64,000 bases of DNA. Source: Streptomyces sp. MspMP-M5. Lineage in GTDB: Bacteria; Actinomycetota; Actinomycetes; Streptomycetales; Streptomycetaceae. The notes beneath the pieces were generated by a model, which was not told where the DNA came from, ran no database searches, and saw nothing but the letters and a program-made list of their open reading frames with translations. Position numbers and translations under genes: made by a program. This document shows, one piece after another, positions 54,013 through 61,993 of the stretch. Each line of letters opens with the position of its first letter. The stretch's first letter is position 1. The DNA lies in the NCBI RefSeq assembly GCF_000373585.1, contig NZ_KB891940.1, forward strand, positions 124,001 to 188,000, in the 5' to 3' direction.

Positions 54013-55074
54013 ATGTGGTGGAACGACCTCTACGTCAGTGCCAGCGGGGCGTGGCTCGGGCGCCGGGAAGACGTTCGGGACGCGGTCGCCGAAGGCCGCT
54101 ACGACGCGGCGGAGGCGGCCAGGGACGACTACCTCGCCGTCCGGGTTTCCGACGATGTCCACCCGCCGGACATGGCGGTGGCGGCCGCCCGGCTGGCCTT
54201 GGCACGGTCTGCCGTCCCCGCTGGCGACGTCGCCCTCGTCGCGCACGCCAGCGTCGGCTTCCAGGGGCGGGACCACTGGGTCCCGGCCTCGTACATCCAG
54301 GCGCGTACGGTCGCCGGAAGCGCGACGGCCCTGGACATCCGGCAGGCATCCAACGGCGGCCTGGCCGCCCTCGACCTGGCCGCGTCCTGGCTGGCGGCAC
54401 GGCCCGAGTCCCGGGCGGCGCTGGTCACCACGGCGGACCGGTACGGCCTCCCGGAGTTCGACCGCTACCGGTCCGACAGCAGCCTGGCGCGGGGTGACGG
54501 CGCCACGGCGGTGGTCTTGTCCCGGGGCCCGCGGGCGGCCACGACGGCGGTCGCCCGGCTGCTGTCCACCGTGTTGCTCGGCGACTCCACCCACGAGGGT
54601 GCGTACCGGGGCATGCGACCCTGGGGCGAGCCCCGCGGAGGCCGCACCGTACCGGTCGACCTGCGTGCGCGGACCTGGGAGTACCTGGCGACGGGGGCCA
54701 CCGGCGAAGAGGTCGTGGCAACGCTCACCGCGGGGCAACAGCGCGCCCTGGAGCAGGCGTTGTCCGAGGCCGGGGTCAAGGCCGACGAGGTGGCCCGGTT
54801 CGTCTACCCCAACGGCCGGTGGTGGCACCGGGACCTCGAACCGGGCCGCACCACCTGGGAATGGGGCCGGCAGGTCGGCCACATAGGCGCGGGCGACCAG
54901 GCGGCCGGCTTCACCCACCTCGTGGAGACGCGAGCCGTGGCGGCCGGCGACTACGTGGTCCTGTCCGGCTCGGGGGTCGGCATGAACTTCGGCTGTGCCG
55001 TCCTGGAGATGCTGCGGACCCCGGACTGGGAATCGGCCGAGGACGCTTTGGGCCGTGACGGGCGGACACCATGA
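54013..55074 (+). CDS. KSIII-like acyltransferase with Ser in the nucleophile position
   Basis: A 353-residue thiolase-fold protein related to ketoacyl-ACP synthase III. The segment ALDIRQASNGGLAALDLAASW carries Ser113 where KAS III has the catalytic Cys. His272 (NGRWWH), His290 and Asp295 (GHIGAGDQ) are candidates for the rest of the triad. Relatives include DpsC, which uses Ser, and CerJ-type enzymes that acylate sugars. It lies just after glycosyltransferase C, so either sugar acylation or starter-unit selection is possible. The ATG at 54013 gives a normal N-terminus; the frame opens at 53983. Confidence 0.85.
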   Translation: MWWNDLYVSASGAWLGRREDVRDAVAEGRYDAAEAARDDYLAVRVSDDVHPPDMAVAAARLALARSAVPAGDVALVAHASVGFQGRDHWVPASYIQARTVAGSATALDIRQASNGGLAALDLAASWLAARPESRAALVTTADRYGLPEFDRYRSDSSLARGDGATAVVLSRGPRAATTAVARLLSTVLLGDSTHEGAYRGMRPWGEPRGGRTVPVDLRARTWEYLATGATGEEVVATLTAGQQRALEQALSEAGVKADEVARFVYPNGRWWHRDLEPGRTTWEWGRQVGHIGAGDQAAGFTHLVETRAVAAGDYVVLSGSGVGMNFGCAVLEMLRTPDWESAEDALGRDGRTP

Positions 55075-55123
55075 TGGCGTCCTGCAGTGGCGGCACCCGG
55101 CAGACGTGTGGGGAGGAAAGCCT

Positions 55124-55579
55124 GTGATCGCCGTCCTGAGCGCGCTCGCGCTGGGCGCCAGCGGAACACTGGCCGGCGTGCTGGCCGCGGTGGCCCTGGG
55201 GATCGTGCCCGCGTTCCGGGGGCTGCCTGTCGACCAGTACATCCGCGTGCACCGGCTCGCCGGGCAGTACTACGACCGCGTCATGCCACCGCTGGTGATC
55301 GGCTGTACCGGGGTCGACATCGCCCTGGCAGTCCTTGTCGGCGACGGTGGCCGCGTCATCCTGTTCTCGGCCGCCGCCGTCGCCCAGTTGGGGGTGAGCG
55401 TGGTGTCCCAGTTCGCCAACGTGCCGATCAATCGCAAGGTCAAGAGCACCGATCCGCTCTGCGTCGGCCCTGACTGGGACGACCCGCGGGCCCGCTGGGC
55501 GCGCTGGCATCTGGTGCGCACCGTACTGGCGCTGTGCGCCGTGCTGGCCAACGCCGGCGCCGTGGCGATCCACCCATGA
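55124..55579 (+). CDS. DUF1772 (anthrone oxygenase-like) membrane protein II
   Basis: A 151-residue protein with about four membrane helices. The C-terminal signature is FANVPINRKVKSTDP...RARWARWHLVRTVLALCAVLAN, parallel to the paralogue at 42967. GTG start behind GGGGAGG; the frame opens at 54995 inside the preceding gene. Two copies in one cluster suggest two oxygenation steps or a hetero-oligomer. Confidence 0.82.
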   Translation: MIAVLSALALGASGTLAGVLAAVALGIVPAFRGLPVDQYIRVHRLAGQYYDRVMPPLVIGCTGVDIALAVLVGDGGRVILFSAAAVAQLGVSVVSQFANVPINRKVKSTDPLCVGPDWDDPRARWARWHLVRTVLALCAVLANAGAVAIHP

Positions 55580-55618
55580 CGACCCGTGTCCGTTTCCCCC
55601 AACTGTGAGGTTTTGACG

Positions 55619-56653
55619 ATGACCGAGCTTGCCGAGTCCGTGCCGGATGCCGCCTCTGCGGCGGTCAAGCGTCTGGCGAACGGGTTCTGCCACGCGAAAC
55701 TGCTGCTGGCCGCCGAGGAACTCGGCGTCTTCGCTGACCTGCACCGTCATGGCCCGTCGACAGGAGGGGCCCTTGCAAAGCGGCTGCGGCTGCATCCCCG
55801 CGGTGCGCGCGAACTCCTGCACGGACTCGTCCTGTTGGGGCTGCTGGAGCGGCGGGACGGCCGCTACGCCAACAGTGCCGCGGCCACGGTGGCCCTGGTG
55901 CCGGGCGGGGCGGACTACGTCGGCGGGTTCTTGCGGCGCGCCGACCGGATGCTGTACCCGGCGTGGCAGAACCTCACCGAGGCCCTGGTCTCCGGCAGGC
56001 CGCAGGCGCCCGGTGCCGGGCCCGAGGCGTTCCGGACCATGCTGGGCGATCCGCGTCAGCGTGAGCAGTACCTGAGGATGATGGACTCGGCCAACGGCCT
56101 CGTGGCGGGCCACCTCGCCGGCGCCCTCGACTGGGCCGCCTACCGGCACGTCGCCGACATCGGCGGTTGCCGCGGCAACCTCGTGGGACAGTTGCTGAGG
56201 CGTCACACCACCCTGCGGGCAACAGTCTTCGACCTGCCGGAGCTCGCCGAGCCGTTCGCGGAGCACGTCACCGCGCTCGGCGTCGCCGACCGTGCCGACT
56301 TCCGGGCCGGGGACTTCTTCAGCGATCCGCTGCCCGCAGCCGATGTGGTGATCCTGGGCCACGTCCTGCACAACTGGTCGGTGGAACAAAGGGAGTTCCT
56401 TGTCGCCAAGGCGTACCAGGCGGTCAAGCCGGGTGGGGCGTTGCTGATCTACGACGCGATGCTCGACGAGGAACCCACCGACCTGGCTCGCATCCTGGTG
56501 AGTCTCAACATGCTGCTGGTCACCGAGGAGGGCTCCGAGTACACGGCTGGTGAGGCCACCGCGTGGCTGGGGGCGGCGGGCTGCCGCGACGTGCGGGTCG
56601 CTCCGCTCGGTCCGGCCGACACCCTGGTCATCGGCCGCAAGCCGGCCGCTTGA
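55619..56653 (+). CDS. SAM-dependent O-methyltransferase (hydroxyneurosporene/TcmN-C type)
   Basis: A 344-residue protein with the two-domain layout of aromatic O-methyltransferases. A winged-helix dimerisation domain (about 1-110, with ELGVFADLHRHGPSTGGALA) precedes a Rossmann domain with HVADIGGCRGNLVGQLLRRH (motif I), FDLPELAEPF and HVLHNWSVEQ. It likely methylates a phenolic OH of the aglycone. The ATG at 55619 follows GTGAGG. Motif I reads GGCRGN rather than the common GGGxG, a mild deviation. Confidence 0.9.
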   Translation: MTELAESVPDAASAAVKRLANGFCHAKLLLAAEELGVFADLHRHGPSTGGALAKRLRLHPRGARELLHGLVLLGLLERRDGRYANSAAATVALVPGGADYVGGFLRRADRMLYPAWQNLTEALVSGRPQAPGAGPEAFRTMLGDPRQREQYLRMMDSANGLVAGHLAGALDWAAYRHVADIGGCRGNLVGQLLRRHTTLRATVFDLPELAEPFAEHVTALGVADRADFRAGDFFSDPLPAADVVILGHVLHNWSVEQREFLVAKAYQAVKPGGALLIYDAMLDEEPTDLARILVSLNMLLVTEEGSEYTAGEATAWLGAAGCRDVRVAPLGPADTLVIGRKPAA

Positions 56654-56682
56654 GAGCACGGCACGGAAGGGGGTGAGGCGTC

Positions 56683-57672
56683 ATGCTCGCGGTTTACTGT
56701 TCCCGGCCCGACTCCGCCGACCCGCTGGGAGCCGTGGCGGTCGGTGACCGTCGCCGGCCACCGGTACCCGACGGGTGGACGGTGGTCCGGATGCTCACCG
56801 CGTCGCTGAACATGCGGGAGATCACCGTGCTCGGCGGCCGTGCGGGCGCAGGACAGCGGTACCCGATCATCCTGGGCAGCGACGGTTGCGGTGTGCTCGA
56901 CGACGGCACCGAGGTGGTCGTGCACGCGTCCGTGGCCTCCCCCGGCTGGGCAGGGCCGGAGAGTCTGGACCCGGGGCGCACGGTCCTCTCCGAGCGGCAC
57001 GATGGGACCTTCGCGGAGTTCGCGGTGGTGCCGTACCGCAACGCGCTGCCGAAGCCGCCCGAGCTGTCGGCCGTTGACGCGGCGTGCCTGTCCACAGCGT
57101 GGCTGACCGCGTACCGCATGCTGTTCGTCACCGCGGGTGCGGTGTCCGGGCAGACGGTGCTGGTCCGGGGCCGGCGGCGGCTCGGCACCATCGCCTCGGC
57201 GGCGATCGTGCTCGCGAACGCGGCAGGCGTGCGCGTAGGGGTCGTTGGAGAGCCGGGCGACCGGGAACTGGCGTTGCGGCTCGGTGCGGACGTCTTCGAA
57301 ACCGACTCCCGCCTGCTTCCCGCACCCGTGGACGCCGTACTGGACGCCTCTGTCAGCGGAGTGGGCTGGCTGGACGACGTGGCCGCCGTACGCCCGCACG
57401 GGGCGGTGGTCTGCGCGGGCTACCGGGCCGGCGGCGAAACGCTCCCGCAGAGCGCGGCGGACGCCATGAGGGACCTGGTGTTCCGGGAGATCCGGGTACT
57501 GGGCTCGGGCATGGGAACGGCCGCGGACCTTCGGGACCTGATGGATTTCCTCGTCACCACTGGTGTGCGGCCCACCGTGGCCGACGTACTCGACATCCGT
57601 GAGGTGGGGCGCGGCATGCGAGCCATGCTCACCGGGGCGACGACCGGCAAGCTCGTCTTCCGGATCTCGTGA
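56683..57672 (+). CDS. MDR-type zinc-independent dehydrogenase with degenerate nucleotide motif
   Basis: A 329-residue medium-chain dehydrogenase/reductase of the quinone oxidoreductase type. It has PIILGSDGCGVL near 61-72 and ACLSTAWLTAYRMLF near 134-148. The expected GxGGVG of the NADPH-binding fold reads GRRRLG at 163-168. The remaining fold (ANAAGVRVGVVGEPGDRELA, LGADVFET) is preserved. It ends the rightward operon. A reductase role on the polyketide or a sugar is likely if cofactor binding survives. Confidence 0.82.
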   Translation: MLAVYCSRPDSADPLGAVAVGDRRRPPVPDGWTVVRMLTASLNMREITVLGGRAGAGQRYPIILGSDGCGVLDDGTEVVVHASVASPGWAGPESLDPGRTVLSERHDGTFAEFAVVPYRNALPKPPELSAVDAACLSTAWLTAYRMLFVTAGAVSGQTVLVRGRRRLGTIASAAIVLANAAGVRVGVVGEPGDRELALRLGADVFETDSRLLPAPVDAVLDASVSGVGWLDDVAAVRPHGAVVCAGYRAGGETLPQSAADAMRDLVFREIRVLGSGMGTAADLRDLMDFLVTTGVRPTVADVLDIREVGRGMRAMLTGATTGKLVFRIS

Positions 57673-57722
57673 GCGCGCCGCGCGTTGCGGCCCGCCGGAC
57701 GCGGTGGAACAACGTCACTTAC

Positions 57723-57764
57723 GGTGGCCCCGGACCCGTGTGGTTCACCGGGTCCGGGGCCACC
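57723..57764. terminator. Bidirectional terminator between convergent genes
   Basis: A 15-base-pair perfect stem (57723-57737 / 57750-57764) with a 12-base loop, between the MDR gene and the FAD monooxygenase gene. Confidence 0.8.
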
Positions 57765-57802
57765 CAACCCCTGCCTTGAGCCGTGCCGTCCCGCCGATCC
57801 GG

Positions 57803-59011
57803 TCAGCCGGACTGCCCGGTGCCGAGGAGGCGCTTGCTGCGCAGGATGCGTTCGGCGCCGGCCAGGGAGTCGCGGACGGCTTGATAGCCGTATTCCCGCA
57901 TGGCGGTTTCGTACTGGGCGATGGCCGGTTGGACGAGCTCGGGGAAGTCCGCGACCTCGGCGAGGTTGCGCGCCAGGGCGGCGGCGTCACGCAGGGCGAT
58001 GTTGGCGCCGACCCCGCCCACCGGGGTGGTGGCATGGACGGCGTCGCCGAGCAGGGTGACGCGGCCGGCCGGCCAGCTCGCTCCGGGGCGGCAGGCCCGT
58101 ATCGCCAGGGGGAAGGTCACTGCTTCAAGTGACTCGGCCAGCATCCGCTGCACGATCGGGCTCCATTGGGCCGTCATGTCGCGTGCCTTGGCGTGCAGCC
58201 ATTCCGGGGAGCCGCCGAAGAACTCCGCCGCGTCGACCCCGAACTGCTCGGCGGGGGCGATGAGGTTCCACTTGAGATAGTCGTCGACCGGGGTGATCTC
58301 GGCCCGCGGCGCGAACTGGGCGATTGCTTCGTCGATGGGCATCTGGGGCTGGAAGGACCCGAGTGCCAGGGTGCGGCCCTGCGGGCCGAGGACCGGCCGG
58401 GATCCGCCGAAGACGTTGTCCGGCAGCCACTTGCGGTTCTGTTCGTCGAGCATCAACTGCCCGTAGATCGACCACAGTCCGGTATCGATGAGCTCGGCGT
58501 CCGGAACGAGTTGGCCGCGCACCGCCGAATTGATCCCGTCGGCGCCGACGAGAACGTCCGCGATCCAGATGCTCCCGTCCCGGCAGTAGGCCACGACCCG
58601 GTCGTCGACGAGCTCGTAGCGCTCGAATTCCTTGTTGAAGAAGATGTGCCCGGCCATCTGGGACATCAGGATCTGGCGGAGCGTGTGGCGGTTGACGACG
58701 ATGCTCGCCGTCGCCTCGTCCACGGGCCGGGCGGGAACGGCGGAGTGCAGTTCGTTGAGGTTCTCGTCGAGCGTCACGCCGCGGGACTGGTAGGGCATGT
58801 TCGCCGTCGCGGTGACCAGCTGGTAGTGCTCCTCGTCCAGGCAGTCCGCGAGCGCCGCCCGGCCGTGCGCGTCTATCTTGAGCCGGAGGCCCTGGGCCCG
58901 GGCGTCCGGGGCGACGTCCCGTTCCAGCACCACCACTCCGATCCCTCTTTTGCGCAGTCCCTGCGCGAGGCACAGCCCGCCCACGCCGGCACCGGCTATC
59001 AGTACGTGCAT
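57803..59011 (-). CDS. FAD-dependent aromatic monooxygenase
   Basis: A 402-residue group A flavoprotein hydroxylase. The FAD motif GAGVGG is at 7-12, followed by the ERD acidic motif. The DG motif is DVLVGADGINSAVR near 160, and the GD motif is VTLLGDAVHATTPVGGVGAN near 310. Length fits single-component NAD(P)H-dependent enzymes without the C-terminal thioredoxin-like domain. It would hydroxylate or epoxidise an aromatic or quinone ring, or carry out Baeyer-Villiger chemistry. It is 105 bases after the PEP-utilising gene on the same strand. Confidence 0.92.
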   Translation of the reverse strand: MHVLIAGAGVGGLCLAQGLRKRGIGVVVLERDVAPDARAQGLRLKIDAHGRAALADCLDEEHYQLVTATANMPYQSRGVTLDENLNELHSAVPARPVDEATASIVVNRHTLRQILMSQMAGHIFFNKEFERYELVDDRVVAYCRDGSIWIADVLVGADGINSAVRGQLVPDAELIDTGLWSIYGQLMLDEQNRKWLPDNVFGGSRPVLGPQGRTLALGSFQPQMPIDEAIAQFAPRAEITPVDDYLKWNLIAPAEQFGVDAAEFFGGSPEWLHAKARDMTAQWSPIVQRMLAESLEAVTFPLAIRACRPGASWPAGRVTLLGDAVHATTPVGGVGANIALRDAAALARNLAEVADFPELVQPAIAQYETAMREYGYQAVRDSLAGAERILRSKRLLGTGQSG

Positions 59012-59116
59012 CTCATCCTCCAGGGGGTCGGTCGTCTCGACGCCGGTCGGCGGTTTCTTTTTCTCCTGCGTGCGCCTGGCGACGGCACCCCCAGGCCGGC
59101 AGGCCCGCTTGCGGCA

Positions 59117-61576
59117 TCAGTCCTGGCACTGCTCGGCGCGTCGGGCGGCGAGGGAAGTGCCGGCCGGCCGAACGGTGCCGGCGGTCCCGTCCACCTCGAT
59201 CAGGCCGCCGTCGGGCAGGACGGTGGTGGCGTCGCCCGTGGCGACCACCGCGGGGATGCCGTACTCGCGGGCGAGGATCGCCGGATGGGACAACAGGCTG
59301 CCGTTGTCGGTGACGAGGCCACCGAGGTTGGGGAAGAGCACTGCCCACTGCGCGGTGGTGTCCTGGCAGACGAGCACGTCACCCTTGCGCACCCGGCCGA
59401 AGTCCCGCGGGCCGCGGACGATACGGGCGGGGCCGACGGTCCGGCCCGCGGAGGCGCCGAGCCCGCCGAGTCCGTCCGTCTGTGGCGCTTCCTGCGGTGT
59501 GGCCTGCATCTGGCGTGCCACCCACATGGCGACATCCGTCACGTGTCGGATGTCTGCGGGAAGTTCGGTCGTGTCAGGCTCCGGGGCCGGTCCGGCGGGC
59601 GGGGTGCCGTGGAAACGCGGCCCGGGGTGGGCGAGGGCCCAGTGGTGCTGTGCTCGGCCGAGCCGTACCTCCTGGCGGAGGTCGGCGGAGTTGCCGAGTG
59701 CGTCCAGGGCCCGGTCGAGCGAGACGTGGAAGACGTCCTCTTGCCGGTCCATTCGGCCCGCCGCCACCAGGCGGGCACCGATTTCCAGGGCGGCGTAGCG
59801 GAGCAACGCCCATACGGACACGGCAAGATGGGATTTCTCGTCGCGGATGGGCGTGCTGAGCTCGACGGCGGCAAGCGCCGCGGCGAGGGTTTGCTGTTCG
59901 GTAGCCGACCGAGAGGCGAGCCGGCGTTCCAGTTCGGCGCGCAGCGGGCGGACACGGCGGGCCAGGGCGGCGCGGCGATCTTCGAAGTCGAAGGGTTGGT
60001 CGAGTCGCGCGGCCACCATGGCGAGGACCATGGCGGGCCGTTCGGCGAAGGTGGGCTCGGTGAGATCGAAGCCCGGACTGCGGTGGCCGTGCTCGTCGAG
60101 ATACGACGCGAACGCCTCCGCGAAGTGCGGGTTGAGCGAGTGGAGGTGTTCGCGGGCGCCCGCTGTGTCGCGTTCCAGTTCCGCACGGAGAACGGGGTCG
60201 GCGGCGGCCTGCCTGGACAGCTCACCCAGCGCGACGACGGCGCCCATGTGTACGCCGACCAGCCCACCGCGCACCGGCAGGGGGTCGCCGGGCGGCCAGT
60301 CGACGATGCGCTGTGCCAGCATGCCGAGTTCCGCGCTGAGGAACATGGCGGCTCCGGCCAGCCGGAAGTAGACATCGTGGAATTCCGTGAAGAGCGTGGA
60401 CACCTCCTCGGCATGGGCTGCCAGCGCCGGGCCGTGCAGTCCTCGGAGGTCCCTTTGGCGCAGGTTCCTGATGCGCGCTGCGTAGGTCGGCTTCCACTCG
60501 GACTCCCACCGTTTGACGAGGGCGAGGGGCACGCCGTCCGCGACCTGTTCGGCGATGCGGTGCGTGTTCCGGGCCTTTGCGGGCTCGGAGTTGAGGTACA
60601 CCCAGCCGCCGATGTCCGTTGCGGTCAGCGCGGCTCCGGTGGTGAAGGCGAACAGGTGTCGTGCGGAGGACGACAGCACGGGCAGGTACACGGAGGATTC
60701 CAGGCGCGGCCGCGGGGCCGGAGACCGTGGATCCCGGACGTGGAACCCCGGCGGTACCTCTACGGTTCCCGGTGTCGGATGGCCCGCGAGCGTGGTGATG
60801 GGGCGTGCCTGGAGGAGCCACAACGTGCCGTCGGCGAACGCCCATTCCACGTCCTGGGGCGTACCGAAATGCTCGGTGGCCCGGTCGGCGAGCTGGGCCA
60901 CCTCACGTGCCTGCGCCTCGGTGACCGCCTTGCCGGAGCCGGATACCAGTCGGGCCGCGCCGTCCCGGACGGACCACTCGTCGGCGACGCTCTCGCCCGC
61001 CATCAGCCGGTCGCCGAGACCTGTCACGGCGCTCACCAGGGTCTCGTCGCGGTCGCCGGTGACGGGATTGGTGCTGAAGGCCGCACCCGCCGCGGTGGCG
61101 GGGACCATGGCCTGGATGAGGACGCCGACGCGTGCGGAGGCTTCCGCGCCGTCGCGGTAGGCGGCGAGGTGGTCGGAGAACGCAGAGGCCCAGCAGTGCC
61201 GGAGCGCCTTGGCCACAGCCTTGGCGCCGACCACGTTGAGCACCGACTCGTATTGGCCGGCGAACGACCGTCCCGCCGAATCCTCCTCGACTCCGGACGA
61301 CCGGACCGCGACGGGCACGCCGCCGAGTGCGTCCAGCGCTGCCGACAACTCCGCGCACAGGGACGACGGGAGTGGGGCGGTACGGATGCGCTCCACGGCA
61401 GCGCGTGGGTCGTCGCCGACGCCGTCGAGTACTTCCGCGAGCACCTGCCAGGGCACCGCGAACCCGTCGGGCACGCGGAAGCCGGCGTGGCGTGCCGCGC
61501 CGAGTACCGCGGCTTTCCTGCCGACCCGGTCGGTGTCGTCGAGGCGGAGTCGGGCGAGTTGAATGAGGTGGGCCAT
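59117..61576 (-). CDS. PEP-utilising/rifampin-phosphotransferase-like dikinase
   Basis: An 819-residue protein with the PPDK-like three-part plan. Residues about 10-280 form an ATP-grasp pyruvate-phosphate-dikinase domain (VAVRSSGVEEDSAGRSFAGQ; DVEWAFADGTLWLLQARPIT). Residues about 290-690 form a substrate domain. Residues about 700-810 form the swivelling phosphohistidine domain with His764 in VTDNGSLLSHPAILAREYG. This is the plan of rifampin phosphotransferase, which moves the beta-phosphate of ATP to a hydroxyl of the antibiotic. In this cluster it could be self-resistance, or phosphorylation of an intermediate for later elimination. Confidence 0.85.
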   Translation of the reverse strand: MAHLIQLARLRLDDTDRVGRKAAVLGAARHAGFRVPDGFAVPWQVLAEVLDGVGDDPRAAVERIRTAPLPSSLCAELSAALDALGGVPVAVRSSGVEEDSAGRSFAGQYESVLNVVGAKAVAKALRHCWASAFSDHLAAYRDGAEASARVGVLIQAMVPATAAGAAFSTNPVTGDRDETLVSAVTGLGDRLMAGESVADEWSVRDGAARLVSGSGKAVTEAQAREVAQLADRATEHFGTPQDVEWAFADGTLWLLQARPITTLAGHPTPGTVEVPPGFHVRDPRSPAPRPRLESSVYLPVLSSSARHLFAFTTGAALTATDIGGWVYLNSEPAKARNTHRIAEQVADGVPLALVKRWESEWKPTYAARIRNLRQRDLRGLHGPALAAHAEEVSTLFTEFHDVYFRLAGAAMFLSAELGMLAQRIVDWPPGDPLPVRGGLVGVHMGAVVALGELSRQAAADPVLRAELERDTAGAREHLHSLNPHFAEAFASYLDEHGHRSPGFDLTEPTFAERPAMVLAMVAARLDQPFDFEDRRAALARRVRPLRAELERRLASRSATEQQTLAAALAAVELSTPIRDEKSHLAVSVWALLRYAALEIGARLVAAGRMDRQEDVFHVSLDRALDALGNSADLRQEVRLGRAQHHWALAHPGPRFHGTPPAGPAPEPDTTELPADIRHVTDVAMWVARQMQATPQEAPQTDGLGGLGASAGRTVGPARIVRGPRDFGRVRKGDVLVCQDTTAQWAVLFPNLGGLVTDNGSLLSHPAILAREYGIPAVVATGDATTVLPDGGLIEVDGTAGTVRPAGTSLAARRAEQCQD

Positions 61577-61993
61577 CGGCTTGGTGACTCTCCCGTCGAG
61601 AGGTGTCCCGCGCGTGGCGGGAGTGGCGGGTCATGGACTGGCGGGCTTGCCGGCAGGGACGTCGTCGGAGTCGGTCCTGAGCTTCTCGGAGGTGCGGGGC
61701 ACGGGTTCCCGGCGGGCATGACGCGCATCGCCGCGTCGGATGTCACGAACGTCCCGATGGCCGTCGTCAGCGTGCGCTGCCGCGACCGGTACCCCGGGTG
61801 CTCCCCAGGCCGTCTCGCCGTGGGTGCCCAGATCACACCGACGTGAGTGCCATCTGTCGTCCTCGCCTCTCGTTTCCGGTTCGTCAGCAGTCTTTCCACC
61901 GGCCCCTCGGCCGTGTAGTGGTATGTCTACGGACTTTGTCGGGAGATTTCTCCTGGGCGCCGTGCTCCGGGCCGGTGCGACGGTTTCGCCCGT
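61577..61993. other. Gap between the SARP gene and the PEP-utilising gene
   Basis: 417 bases with no gene I can support. The frames present are short or low-complexity. It presumably holds the promoter for the leftward dikinase - FAD monooxygenase unit. Confidence 0.5.

Noticed and set aside
58166..61846. 1226-residue open frame on the plus strand
   Set aside because: It is the antisense shadow of the FAD monooxygenase and dikinase genes, low-complexity Arg/Gly-rich, with no recognisable domain.
61577..61993. Small genes in the gap between the SARP and dikinase genes
   Set aside because: The frames there are short, overlap each other, have no good ribosome site and show only low-complexity sequence.
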